Of a stretch of 56,934 nt of DNA, positions 16,607 to 25,166 are shown piece after piece. The position numbers and the translations under genes were made by a program. Origin of the DNA: a virus; the IMG/VR virus record IMGVR_UViG_3300046804_003678, positions 1-56,934 of that record, one strand, 5' to 3'. The notes beneath the pieces were generated by a model. It worked only from the letters and a program-made list of their open reading frames with translations. It made no database searches and was not told where the DNA came from. Each line of letters starts with the position of its first letter. Positions within the stretch are counted from its first letter, which is position 1.

Positions 16607-17248
16607 ATGGGTGTAACGTATTTACAGGGTGATATTCTAACAGCAGAAGATCTCAACAACTCATTGAATGAGGCTGTCAATACGTATGGTTATTTTGTGT
16701 TTAGCGCTACTCCTGTTGCATGGGAAAACAGACCAATTGGTCCTCCAGGTGAGCATGTTCATAATGCAAAGCTGACTGCAAACGGTGTATTTGTTGTAAA
16801 CACCAATCCATCATATTTTTATTCACAAAGTAATTTTTATAATGATATCAACATCTATAGTGGCAACATTGTAGTATCGAGCGGGAGCTTGAATGTTACC
16901 GGTAATGTTATTAGTAGTGGAAGTATAAGTGACAACATTGGAGACATAAGAAAAGTTCCTAGAAACAATTCTGTTCCTAATGGATATACAGTACAATCTA
17001 CCGATGCAGGTAAGTTTCTAAATGCAACCGGTACTGTAAATGTTCCTGGAAACATTTTTAATATTGGTGACAATGTCACCATATTTAATTCTACTAGTGG
17101 TAGTATTACTATAGCTCAGACTGGAGGTACTTTAATATTAGCAGGAATTGGTACTACTGGAAACAAATCACTTGATACTAAGGGTCTAGCAACAATTTTA
17201 TGTGTAGATACTAACGTATATGCAATAACAGGTGCAGGGCTCAACTAA
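16607..17248 (+). CDS. tail fibre-like protein
   Basis: A 213-aa Asn/Ser/Gly-rich protein with an N-terminal phage attachment-like segment (VTYLQGDILTAEDLNNSLNE), a middle stalk of IYSGNIVVSSGSLNVTGNVI type, and a C-terminal domain (GYTVQSTDAGKFLNATGTVN, GDNVTIFNSTSGSITIAQ, TKGLATILCVD) common in marine phage fibres. The stop overlaps the start of the polyglycine gene (TAATG), so the two are probably translated together and may assemble as stalk plus tip. Host target unknown. Confidence 0.65.
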   Translation: MGVTYLQGDILTAEDLNNSLNEAVNTYGYFVFSATPVAWENRPIGPPGEHVHNAKLTANGVFVVNTNPSYFYSQSNFYNDINIYSGNIVVSSGSLNVTGNVISSGSISDNIGDIRKVPRNNSVPNGYTVQSTDAGKFLNATGTVNVPGNIFNIGDNVTIFNSTSGSITIAQTGGTLILAGIGTTGNKSLDTKGLATILCVDTNVYAITGAGLN

Positions 17249-17964
17249 TGAGCATCTATAACGTATATCTCGGCTACGGTGGAGGTATCGTAGATAAAGC
17301 AGCAGGGTTGATAGGGTTTGCTGATAACACACCTGGAACCAACAAGACTTATAGACTACCTCCGTTCAATCAAATAAAAATAGAAATATGGGGTGCTGGT
17401 GGATCCGGTGGTGGAGGTGACCATAATGTTACTCCAACTGGGTCTGGAGGAAGCAGATCTAGATTAATAGATTTTGGATTAGAAGCAGGAGGTGGTGGTC
17501 CAGGTATTGGTGGTAATAATAATGGTACTAAAACAGGTGCTGGAGGGGGTGGTGGTGTTTCTTCTGGATCATATGGAACTGGAACTATTGTTTTATTAAA
17601 CGGTAAAAGCGGAGCTGCTGGAAATAACAGTGGTCCTGGAGATGGTGGTGAAGCAGCAAATGCTCCTGGTACAGCTGGTAGTAGATCTGATGGTGGTGCT
17701 CCCGGAGGAGGTGGTGGGGGTTCTGGATATGATAATGGTGCTTCTCCTGGAGGTGGTAAAAAATCTGGTGGAGGTAGCGTAAAGGATGCTGCTGCCGGTG
17801 GAGGGGGTGGAGGTGGATCATACGTTTCTGCTCAATTTGTAAAAGGTCAAATTCCTCAAAGAATGCTAATTACATATGATGTTGGTACTGGTGGATCACC
17901 TGCTCCTGCTGAATATACAGGAGGAAGTGGAGCAAATGGTAGAATAAAAATCACTTGGTCTTAA
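17248..17964 (+). CDS. polyglycine-rich adhesin-like tail protein
   Basis: A 238-aa protein whose residues ~50-190 are dominated by Gly runs (GAGGSGGGGD, GAGGGGGVSSG, GAPGGGGGGSGY, AAAGGGGGGGSY) separated by variable loops. This resembles the polyglycine-II lattice of the gp38-type adhesins at T-even fibre tips, where loops between Gly runs set receptor choice. The C-terminus GANGRIKITWS is common in glycine-rich phage tail proteins. Translationally coupled to the preceding fibre gene. Homology to gp38 itself is not established. Confidence 0.6.
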   Translation: MSIYNVYLGYGGGIVDKAAGLIGFADNTPGTNKTYRLPPFNQIKIEIWGAGGSGGGGDHNVTPTGSGGSRSRLIDFGLEAGGGGPGIGGNNNGTKTGAGGGGGVSSGSYGTGTIVLLNGKSGAAGNNSGPGDGGEAANAPGTAGSRSDGGAPGGGGGGSGYDNGASPGGGKKSGGGSVKDAAAGGGGGGGSYVSAQFVKGQIPQRMLITYDVGTGGSPAPAEYTGGSGANGRIKITWS

Positions 17965-17966
17965 AT

Positions 17967-17974
17967 GATAAATA
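17967..17974 (+). promoter_or_regulatory. probable late promoter before gp13
   Basis: GATAAATA, one base from the T4 late consensus, 20 bases upstream of the neck gene start. Confidence 0.55.
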
Positions 17975-17994
17975 TCTAAAAAGGGTATTTTTAA

Positions 17995-18735
17995 ATGGCT
18001 ACACTAACTTCTCGTTCTGAATTCAAAGAATACTGCCTTAGAAAACTAGGCAAACCAGTGATTGAAATTAACGTCGATGATGATCAAGTTGATGATCGTA
18101 TTGATGAAGCGTTAAAATATTACTGGGATTACCATTTTGATGGTACAGAAAAGATATATTACAAACATCAATTTACACAGGAAGATATTGATAACAAATA
18201 TATCACACTTCCTCAGAATATCATTGGTGCTGTAAATATTTTTGATATTGGTGATTATATTGCAACAAACAATATATTCAACATTAGATATCAGATTGCT
18301 CTTAACGATCTGTATACATTAACATACCAATCAATGGTTCCGTATTATATGGCATTTCAACAGCTCCAATTGCTTGAAGGTCTTCTAGTTGGTAAGCAAC
18401 CTATTAGATATAACAGAAATACAAACAAATTGTATGTAGATGTAAATTGGGATAAAGTAACAGTAGGATATTTTCTTGTAGTAGAAGCGTATCAAATTGT
18501 AGACCCTACAACATATCAGGATGTATGGAATGATCGTTGGTTACAAAGATATGCATCTGCTTTGATTAAAAAGCAATGGGGATCAAACCTAACCAAGTTT
18601 AGTGGAATGCAACTTCCTGGTGGCGTACAATACAACGGTGAGAAGATCTACAATGACGCTCACGATGAGTTAGAAAAGTTAGAAGATGAGATGATTAATA
18701 GCTATAGCTTGCCTGTTGCAGATATGATAGGATAA
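17995..18735 (+). CDS. gp13: neck protein gp13
   Basis: A 246-aa T4 gp13-like head completion (neck) protein. The N-terminus (SRSEFKEYCLRKLGKPVIEI, VDDRIDEALKYYWDYH) and the C-terminal VWNDRWLQRYASALIKKQWG with LPGGVQYNGEKIY are the conserved gp13 blocks of far-T4 phages. In T4 gp13 and gp14 seal the packaged head and receive the tail. It opens the order 13-14-15-16-17-18-19-20, which supports the call. Three bases separate it from gp14. Confidence 0.85.
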   Translation: MATLTSRSEFKEYCLRKLGKPVIEINVDDDQVDDRIDEALKYYWDYHFDGTEKIYYKHQFTQEDIDNKYITLPQNIIGAVNIFDIGDYIATNNIFNIRYQIALNDLYTLTYQSMVPYYMAFQQLQLLEGLLVGKQPIRYNRNTNKLYVDVNWDKVTVGYFLVVEAYQIVDPTTYQDVWNDRWLQRYASALIKKQWGSNLTKFSGMQLPGGVQYNGEKIYNDAHDELEKLEDEMINSYSLPVADMIG

Positions 18736-18738
18736 TCT

Positions 18739-19467
18739 ATGGCAACGTCATTATATTTTAACAATTTTTCTTCATCTGGTGAACAAAGATTAATTGAAGA
18801 TTTAGTTATAGAATCTATTAAGATCTATGGTGTAGATAATTACTACGTTCCTAGAAAAATTGTTAATTATAATAACACATTTAGAGAGCAAAACTTTACA
18901 GAGTACGGCACTGCTGTATCTGTTGAAATGTATGTTCGTAACGTTGATGGATTTGATGGAGAAGGTGAATTCCTTTCTGCCTTTGGTGTAGAAGTAAGAG
19001 AACAAATTACATTCTCTATGGCTCTAAGAACATTTGAGACTGAAGTAGGTTCAGTTCTTAGCAGAGATAGACCACTTGAAGGTGATCTTATATTTTTTCC
19101 ATTTACAAAAGCTCTATATGCAATCAAGTTTGTTAACAAGAAGCCTATCTTCTATCAGATGGGATCTTTACAGTTCTACGATATTGTTTGTGAATTGTTT
19201 GAATATTCTAATGAAGTATTCAATACTGGTGTTGATATTATTGATCAGACATATAATGCATTCTTAACCACTACTGAACCATATTATGCTCAGACAGAAG
19301 CAGGTTTGACCATTACTGATGAAAATGGTGATCCAATTGTAACAGAAGCATATGATATTGATAAGCTAGACACATCATCACAGAACAATCTATTTGAAAC
19401 TGAGGGACTTGATTTCCTTGATTTTACTGAAAGAGATCCTTTTAGTGAGATGGAAAGGAGAGCATAA
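18739..19467 (+). CDS. gp14: neck protein gp14
   Basis: A 242-aa gp14-like neck protein. FFPFTKALYAIKFVNKKPIF and YQMGSLQFYDIVCELFEYSNE are the strongest conserved blocks, preceded by NYYVPRKIVNYNNTFREQN. It pairs with gp13 in closing the head. The C-terminal 50 residues are acidic and probably flexible. Stop and next start overlap by one base (TAATG), indicating coupling with gp15. Confidence 0.85.
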   Translation: MATSLYFNNFSSSGEQRLIEDLVIESIKIYGVDNYYVPRKIVNYNNTFREQNFTEYGTAVSVEMYVRNVDGFDGEGEFLSAFGVEVREQITFSMALRTFETEVGSVLSRDRPLEGDLIFFPFTKALYAIKFVNKKPIFYQMGSLQFYDIVCELFEYSNEVFNTGVDIIDQTYNAFLTTTEPYYAQTEAGLTITDENGDPIVTEAYDIDKLDTSSQNNLFETEGLDFLDFTERDPFSEMERRA

Positions 19468-20285
19468 TGATAGGTGGTCTCTCATTTTACAATACGCTAT
19501 TTAAAAAATATGTTGTGATATTTGGAACTCTTTTTAATAACATAAAGATTGAAAGAAGAAATGAAGCAGGAGTCTTAGAGCAAAACTTTAAGGTTCCTAT
19601 TGCATACGGTCCTCGTGAAAAGTTTCTTGCCCGTATTCAGGATAATCCTGATGCTATTGCTCAAACATCTATTAAGCTCCCAAGAATGGCTTTTCAGATT
19701 TCTTCTATCAATTATGCACCTGAAAGAAAACTTCAATCTATTAATAAAGTTGCATCCAAGAAGGATGTAAACGGTGTGAACGTATACAGCAAGGTTTACA
19801 ATCCAGTACCTTATGATCTAGGTTTCACGTTACAAATTCTTTCAAAGACAATGGAAGATGGTCTTAGAATTGTAGAACAAATTATTCCATATTTTACACC
19901 AGAATGGACAGTATCAGCAAAACTTTTAGGAACAGAGTTTGACAATGTAACTGATATTCCTCTTATACTTGATGAAGTACAGATCCAGGATCAATACGAA
20001 GATACATTCATTGCAAGAAAAGTACTAACTTTCACTTTGAACTTTACAATGAAATGTTACTTTTATGGACCTGTCACAGAAAGCAAAATTATTAAACTTG
20101 CAACTGTCAATCTATATCCTGATACTTCTGCAAACAGTATGTTGGTAACAACAACTGTGAGACCAGGATTAACAGTGGATGGTGAACCAACATCAAATGC
20201 AGATCTTTCTGTTGCATTGTCTCAAATTGATGAAGATGATAATTATGGATTTATTATTGATATAGTGGACAAGAACAATGCCTAA
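19467..20285 (+). CDS. gp15: tail sheath stabiliser gp15
   Basis: A 272-aa protein matching the T4 gp15 tail terminator family: LFKKYVVIFGTLFNNIKIER, QTSIKLPRMAFQISSINYAP, VPYDLGFTLQILSKTMEDGL and IIPYFTPEWTVSAKLL. gp15 forms the hexameric ring that caps sheath and tube and joins the neck. It overlaps the small terminase gene by 8 bases. Confidence 0.9.
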   Translation: MIGGLSFYNTLFKKYVVIFGTLFNNIKIERRNEAGVLEQNFKVPIAYGPREKFLARIQDNPDAIAQTSIKLPRMAFQISSINYAPERKLQSINKVASKKDVNGVNVYSKVYNPVPYDLGFTLQILSKTMEDGLRIVEQIIPYFTPEWTVSAKLLGTEFDNVTDIPLILDEVQIQDQYEDTFIARKVLTFTLNFTMKCYFYGPVTESKIIKLATVNLYPDTSANSMLVTTTVRPGLTVDGEPTSNADLSVALSQIDEDDNYGFIIDIVDKNNA

Positions 20286-20676
20286 AAGAGATATTATATC
20301 TCAGACTCTTGGAATAGATCCTATAGAACAACCTGGTAAAATTACTCAGGTTCTTCCTGCTTTGAAAGCACAAAATAGTGATGACTATGAATATGCACGT
20401 CGTAACCTCTATGATATAATAGAGAAGGGTAATAATGCGTTGGAGCATATTGTAGATATAGCCAAGCAATCAGAATCAGCACGCGCATTTGAAGTTGTTA
20501 CTAATCTTATCAAGACTATGGCAGATACAAACAAAGATCTTCTAAATCTAGCCAAAGTCAAAAAAGATCTTGAAAAAGATGATAGTATTCCTGATAAGAA
20601 TGTTACCAATAATAATCTCTTTGTAGGATCTTCAGCTGAACTACTGAAGATGATTAAAGATAAAAGTAATGAGTAA
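20278..20676 (+). CDS. gp16: small terminase subunit gp16
   Basis: A 132-aa protein with an N-terminal segment (KRDIISQTLGIDP) and a central coiled-coil hairpin (NLYDIIEKGNNALEHIVDIA, FEVVTNLIKTMADTNKDLLN) typical of T4-type gp16, which recognises DNA and regulates the gp17 motor. Immediately upstream of gp17 apart from one tiny gene. Shorter than T4 gp16 (164 aa), as in cyanophage relatives. It ends inside the next gene's start region. Confidence 0.85.
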   Translation: MPKRDIISQTLGIDPIEQPGKITQVLPALKAQNSDDYEYARRNLYDIIEKGNNALEHIVDIAKQSESARAFEVVTNLIKTMADTNKDLLNLAKVKKDLEKDDSIPDKNVTNNNLFVGSSAELLKMIKDKSNE

Positions 20677-20872
20677 AATAATTCTTCTTACTGATGTATA
20701 TGAGACTAAAAGACGTAAAGAAGAAGAATTAAGATTTTATAATGAACAACTTGAAAAGCTAAAAAACAAGATGTTTTTTCTACAAAAAGATATAGATATA
20801 ACTAATCTTTGTATAGAGCTTATAGAAAAAGAAAAAGTTGTAGAAATTAGAAAAGTTATTTCAAATGAGTGA
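20669..20872 (+). CDS. small coiled-coil protein between terminase genes
   Basis: A 67-aa charged protein (KRRKEEELRFYNEQLEKLKN, FFLQKDIDITNLCIELIEKE) predicted by eye as one long coiled coil. It overlaps gp16 by 8 bases and gp17 by 8 bases, so it is expressed with the packaging genes. The family is not recognised. A helper of the terminase is possible from position only. Confidence 0.65.
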   Translation: MSKIILLTDVYETKRRKEEELRFYNEQLEKLKNKMFFLQKDIDITNLCIELIEKEKVVEIRKVISNE

Positions 20873-22460
20873 GATTTACTTAGGTAATAAGAACCTAAAG
20901 AATAAAGACGTAAAATTACAATATACAAAAGAGCAGATTGCAGAGTATATCAAATGCTCTCAAGATGTTGAATACTTTTGTGAAAAATACGTAAAGATTG
21001 TTTCTGTTGATAGAGGTTTGATACCATTCAAGCCTTTTGAATATCAAAAGAAGATGTATAATACTTTTGATAACAACAGATTCACAATCTGTAAGATGCC
21101 TCGTCAGGTTGGCAAGACTACTGGTGTTGTTGGATATCTATTACATAAGGTTCTTTTTAACGAGAACTACAACATAGCGGTTTTGGCAAATAAAGAGAGA
21201 CAGGCGCGAGAAATACTTTCAAGAGTTCAACTTGCATACGAGTGGTTGCCAAAATGGCTTCAGCAGGGTATTGTTGAGTGGAATAAAGGTAATATTGAAC
21301 TAGAGAACGGTTCCAAGATTCTAGCATCTTCGACATCATCATCTGCGGTTCGTGGACAATCTTATAATCTTGTTTATCTTGATGAGTTTGCATTCGTTCC
21401 TCGTAACGTTCAGGATGCATTCTTTGCTTCTGTATTTCCTACAATTTCTTCTGGTAGCACATCTAAACTACTTATTACATCTACACCCAACGGTATGAAT
21501 TTATTTTATAAAATCTGGGTAGATTCAGAAGAGGGTAGAAATAATTACGCTCGTGTTGATGTTCATTGGTCTGATGTTCCTGGTCGTGATGAGAAGTGGA
21601 AAGATGAGACTATTAGAAACACTTCCATTGATCAGTTCAGACAGGAGTTTGAGTGTGAGTTCTTAGGATCTACAAACACTCTTGTTCATCCTTCAACGTT
21701 GAATAAACTGACTTTTATCTCCCCTCTCAGAATAACTGGTGGTGTAAAGGTATACAAAGAACCAGTCAAAGATCATGTGTATTCTATGACTGTTGACGTA
21801 TCTGAAGGACTGGGATTAGACTCGTCTGCATTTGTCGTGATAGATTGTACAAAAGTTCCATATGAGGTAGTTGCAACGTTTAAAGATGCAAACATTTCTC
21901 AGCTTCTGTTTCCAACTCTGATTCACAATGTAGCAAGATATTATAATGATGCTGCTGTTTTAATAGAAATAAACGTTGGTTCTCAAGTTGTCAACATTCT
22001 CCACCAAGATCTGGAATATGAGAATGTTGTTATGACAAAAGCAACAGGTAGAAAAGGAACTGTAGTAGGAACTGCGGCAGGCCAGTCTAGGTTGGGTATA
22101 AAAACTACCAAAATTACCAAGAGAATTGGTTGTGCTAATATAAAATCGATAATAGAAGATAACAAGATATTTTTAAATGATTACGATGTCATTCACGAGC
22201 TATCAACATATGTTGTAGATGGTACGACATATAATGCAGAAGAAGGATATCATGATGATTTGGTGATGTGTCTAGTATTGTTTGCTTGGATGATTCAACA
22301 GAATTATTTCAAGGATGTATCAAACACAGATATTAGAAAAAGAATGATAGAAGAACAGGAAGATACTTTTTCGCCATTTTTTATTGATGATCACCATCCT
22401 GAAGACGTTTCTCCTAAGACTTTAAGCGATCAATCATTCGAAAGATTCCTTCTAAACTAG
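20865..22460 (+). CDS. gp17: large terminase subunit gp17
   Basis: A 531-aa packaging ATPase and nuclease. Walker A lies at residues 80-86 (RQVGKTT), Walker B in NLVYLDEFAFV, and the coupling motif in LITSTPNG. The C-terminal RNase H-like nuclease has acidic sites in MTVDVSEGLGLDSSAF and in EEGYHDDLVMCLVLF. The protein cuts concatemers and pumps DNA into the prohead through portal gp20. Length and motif order match the T4 family. Confidence 0.95.
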   Translation: MSEIYLGNKNLKNKDVKLQYTKEQIAEYIKCSQDVEYFCEKYVKIVSVDRGLIPFKPFEYQKKMYNTFDNNRFTICKMPRQVGKTTGVVGYLLHKVLFNENYNIAVLANKERQAREILSRVQLAYEWLPKWLQQGIVEWNKGNIELENGSKILASSTSSSAVRGQSYNLVYLDEFAFVPRNVQDAFFASVFPTISSGSTSKLLITSTPNGMNLFYKIWVDSEEGRNNYARVDVHWSDVPGRDEKWKDETIRNTSIDQFRQEFECEFLGSTNTLVHPSTLNKLTFISPLRITGGVKVYKEPVKDHVYSMTVDVSEGLGLDSSAFVVIDCTKVPYEVVATFKDANISQLLFPTLIHNVARYYNDAAVLIEINVGSQVVNILHQDLEYENVVMTKATGRKGTVVGTAAGQSRLGIKTTKITKRIGCANIKSIIEDNKIFLNDYDVIHELSTYVVDGTTYNAEEGYHDDLVMCLVLFAWMIQQNYFKDVSNTDIRKRMIEEQEDTFSPFFIDDHHPEDVSPKTLSDQSFERFLLN

Positions 22461-22465
22461 GATTT

Positions 22466-22473
22466 TATAAATA
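22466..22473 (+). promoter_or_regulatory. late promoter before sheath gene
   Basis: Perfect TATAAATA, 43 bases ahead of the sheath start and just after the gp17 stop. Confidence 0.8.
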
Positions 22474-22516
22474 AAGACACTGGATATTGAGTTATTTTAT
22501 TATAAAGGAGAAACCA

Positions 22517-24538
22517 ATGCCATTTCAAGTAAGTCCTGGTGTAAATGTATCAGAGGTTGACCTTACTACAATTGTGCCAGCAGTTACCTCTACAGTAGGA
22601 GCAATTGCTGGTGTATTTAGTTGGGGACCTGTGGAGGACCGAGTATTAATTTCAACTGAAAACGAACTAGTTAATACTTTTGGTAAGCCAACATCATCAA
22701 ATTTCGAAACATTTTATTCTGCAGCTAATTTTCTAGCATACGGCAATCAGCTCTATGTTTCAAGAGCAGCTGGTGCAGCCAATTACAACGCAATTGCAAA
22801 CACTTCTGGTGGTTCAACATCAACTACAGCAGTAAAAAATAGAACCAATTTTGATTCTCAAGAATCTACTCTTGCTTCAGGAACTAGCAACTTTGTTGCC
22901 AAGTATCCAGGATCTATTGGCAATTCATTAAAGATTTCTGTTTGTCCATCAGCTGATGCTTATTCACAAACATTCACAGCAAACACTCTATGTAATGTCC
23001 AATCTTATATGGTTCTTGGAAGTTCGTCACTAGCAATCAATTGTACTGGTTCTATTGCAACAGTTGTTGCTAATACAATTTACAATAATATTACAGCTGG
23101 TGATTATATTCTTATTGGAAACTCAACTATTGGAACACAATATGTACAAGTTTCAAGTGTGACTCTTACAGCTCATACTGGCACAAACAGTACTGTAGAT
23201 ATCACAACAGAAGAAATACAAAAGTTAAAGACTACTTTTGATACTTCAGCAACTGCAAATACAAATTCAGTAACAAGATACTGGGAATATTTCAATGCGG
23301 TTGATGGTGCTCCTGGTACGTCTGCATATGTTGCAACAAGAAATGCAAACACCACAATTGGAGATGAACTTCACATTGTAGTTGCAGATGAAGATGGTGT
23401 AATAACTGGAGTTCCTGGCTCAATCCTAGAAGTATGGAAGAATGTTTCTAGAGCTACAGATTCTAAAGGTGAACAGGGTGGTTCAATCTATTACAAGGAT
23501 GTTCTCAAGAACAGCTCACAATGGGTATGGCCAGCAAATGACTTTGTTGGAACAGGAACAGCGGCTGCATTAACTGCAACTACTAACTCAATGGTTGAGA
23601 CTCAATCATTTGGTGGTGGTGGTTCTGATGATACAGAATCTAGCATTGCAGTAGCAAAAATCATGACAGCTTATGATGTATTTGCATCGTCAAGTGAGAT
23701 TGATATATCTCTTGTTCTTGGTGGCAAGGCACATGGTGGATCAGGTGAGCAAGTAGCAAACTACATCATAGACAACATCTGTGAAACTAGAAAAGATTGC
23801 GTAGCTTTCGTATCACCACCTAGCACATCAACAGTTAATGTTCCAGGAAATGAAGCATCAAATCTAGTTACTTTCCGTAACCTTTTACGCTCAACATCAT
23901 ATGCTGTACTTGATTCTGGTCACAAATACCAGTATGACAAGTATAACGATCTTTATCGTTGGGTTCCAATGAACGGTGATATTGCTGGTCTTTGTGTAAG
24001 AACAGACAATACTCGTGATCCTTGGTATTCTCCAGCAGGATTCAATCGTGGTGGAATCAAGAATGTAGTCAAGCTTGCCTATAATCCAGACAAGGCAGAT
24101 CGTGACCTTCTTTATAAGAGTGGTATTAATCCAGTAGTTAACTTCCCAGGTCAGGGCGTAGTTCTTTACGGTGATAAGACACTTCTTTCTAAACCATCTG
24201 CATTCGATCGTATCAATGTTCGTAGATTGTTCATTGTACTTGAAAAGGCAATTGCTAAAGCAGCTCAATCATCACTATTCGAATTCAATGATGATTTCAC
24301 AAGAGCAGCTTTCCGTAACCTCGTAGAACCATATCTACGTGACATCCAGGGTCGTCGTGGTATCTACGACTTCAGAGTAGTTTGTGACACAACAAACAAC
24401 ACTCCAGAAGTCATTGATCGTAACGAATTCCGCGGTGATATATTCGTAAAGCCAGCTCGTTCAATCAACTTCATCCAGCTTAACTTTGTTGCAGTACGCA
24501 CAGGGGTAGAGTTTGATGAAATCGTAGGCAAGTTTTAA
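22517..24538 (+). CDS. gp18: tail sheath protein gp18
   Basis: A 673-aa contractile sheath subunit. MPFQVSPGVNVSEVDLTTIV and GVFSWGPVEDRVLI form the conserved N-terminus; the C-terminal core has YDKYNDLYRWVPMNGDIAGL, DPWYSPAGFNRG, FDRINVRRLFIVLEKAIAKA and LNFVAVRTGVEFDEIVG. The start at 22517 has AAAGGAG 5 bases upstream; an in-frame start at 22487 lacks one. The middle (residues ~100-260) is a variable insertion exposed on the sheath exterior in relatives. Confidence 0.95.
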   Translation: MPFQVSPGVNVSEVDLTTIVPAVTSTVGAIAGVFSWGPVEDRVLISTENELVNTFGKPTSSNFETFYSAANFLAYGNQLYVSRAAGAANYNAIANTSGGSTSTTAVKNRTNFDSQESTLASGTSNFVAKYPGSIGNSLKISVCPSADAYSQTFTANTLCNVQSYMVLGSSSLAINCTGSIATVVANTIYNNITAGDYILIGNSTIGTQYVQVSSVTLTAHTGTNSTVDITTEEIQKLKTTFDTSATANTNSVTRYWEYFNAVDGAPGTSAYVATRNANTTIGDELHIVVADEDGVITGVPGSILEVWKNVSRATDSKGEQGGSIYYKDVLKNSSQWVWPANDFVGTGTAAALTATTNSMVETQSFGGGGSDDTESSIAVAKIMTAYDVFASSSEIDISLVLGGKAHGGSGEQVANYIIDNICETRKDCVAFVSPPSTSTVNVPGNEASNLVTFRNLLRSTSYAVLDSGHKYQYDKYNDLYRWVPMNGDIAGLCVRTDNTRDPWYSPAGFNRGGIKNVVKLAYNPDKADRDLLYKSGINPVVNFPGQGVVLYGDKTLLSKPSAFDRINVRRLFIVLEKAIAKAAQSSLFEFNDDFTRAAFRNLVEPYLRDIQGRRGIYDFRVVCDTTNNTPEVIDRNEFRGDIFVKPARSINFIQLNFVAVRTGVEFDEIVGKF

Positions 24539-24552
24539 GGGAGGAATGACAA

Positions 24553-25104
24553 ATGGCTTTCAATATAAATGACATTCGTGCCCAACTTGCGTTTGGCGGT
24601 GCACGTCCAAGTCTATTCCAAGTAATCATCAGCAACCCAGTAAATCCGGTTGCTGATATTAAGCTTCCTTTCCTCTGTAAGACAGCTCAGTTGCCTAGCT
24701 CACAAATAGGTGTTATTGAAGTGCCTTACTTTGGCAGAAAGCTAAAGATTGCTGGAGATCGTACTTTTGATGCATGGACAGTTACAATCATTAACGATGA
24801 AGACTTCCTTGTTCGTAATGCAATGGAACAGTGGAACAATTCAATCCAGTTGTACCAGCAAAACGTGACCGCACTAGGTTCAGGTGCTCCATCACTCTAT
24901 AAGTCACAGGCAACTGTCACACAATACGGCAAGGCTGGTGAGGTTCTTAGAGTGTATCAATTCAACGGTATCTTCCCACAAGCAGTAGGTCCAATTGATC
25001 TTGCATGGAATACAGTTGATGAGATCGAAGAGTTCCAAGTACAGTTCCAGTATGATACTTTCGAAGTATTGAATAGTATCACTGGTAACGCAGGTGGTGC
25101 ATAA
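24553..25104 (+). CDS. gp19: tail tube protein gp19
   Basis: A 183-aa tube protein. MAFNINDIRAQLAFGGARPS, LPFLCKTAQLPSSQIGVIEV, FGRKLKIAGDRTFDAWTVTI and NDEDFLVRNAMEQWNNSIQ are the conserved gp19 blocks. It forms the hexameric inner tube through which DNA passes. GGGAGG lies upstream. A terminator-like hairpin follows the stop. A second, diverged protein of the same fold lies at 44715. Confidence 0.93.
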   Translation: MAFNINDIRAQLAFGGARPSLFQVIISNPVNPVADIKLPFLCKTAQLPSSQIGVIEVPYFGRKLKIAGDRTFDAWTVTIINDEDFLVRNAMEQWNNSIQLYQQNVTALGSGAPSLYKSQATVTQYGKAGEVLRVYQFNGIFPQAVGPIDLAWNTVDEIEEFQVQFQYDTFEVLNSITGNAGGA

Positions 25105-25115
25105 TCATTAGAGAT

Positions 25116-25148
25116 AGGGCCGTCATAAATATCATGATGGCCCTCTTT
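25116..25148 (+). terminator. terminator-like hairpin after tail tube gene
   Basis: An 11-base stem AGGGCCGTCAT (25116-25126) pairs with ATGATGGCCCT (25134-25144) through one G-U pair, with a 7-base loop, and is followed by CTTTCTCT. The loop and the end of the left arm contain a late-promoter-like box, so stop and start signals overlap. Confidence 0.65.
25124..25131 (+). promoter_or_regulatory. probable late promoter inside terminator loop
   Basis: CATAAATA, one base off the late box, lies 35 bases before the portal gene start and inside the hairpin described at 25116. Confidence 0.5.
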
Positions 25149-25166
25149 CTCTAAGGAAAATATAGT

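Noticed and set aside
17585-17821. Minus-strand His-rich open frame
   Set aside because: Shadow of the polyglycine tract (GGT codons read as antisense); no start signals.
23897-24268. 123-codon minus-strand open frame inside the sheath gene
   Set aside because: Antisense to a conserved part of gp18, with no promoter or ribosome site; unusual amino-acid composition.
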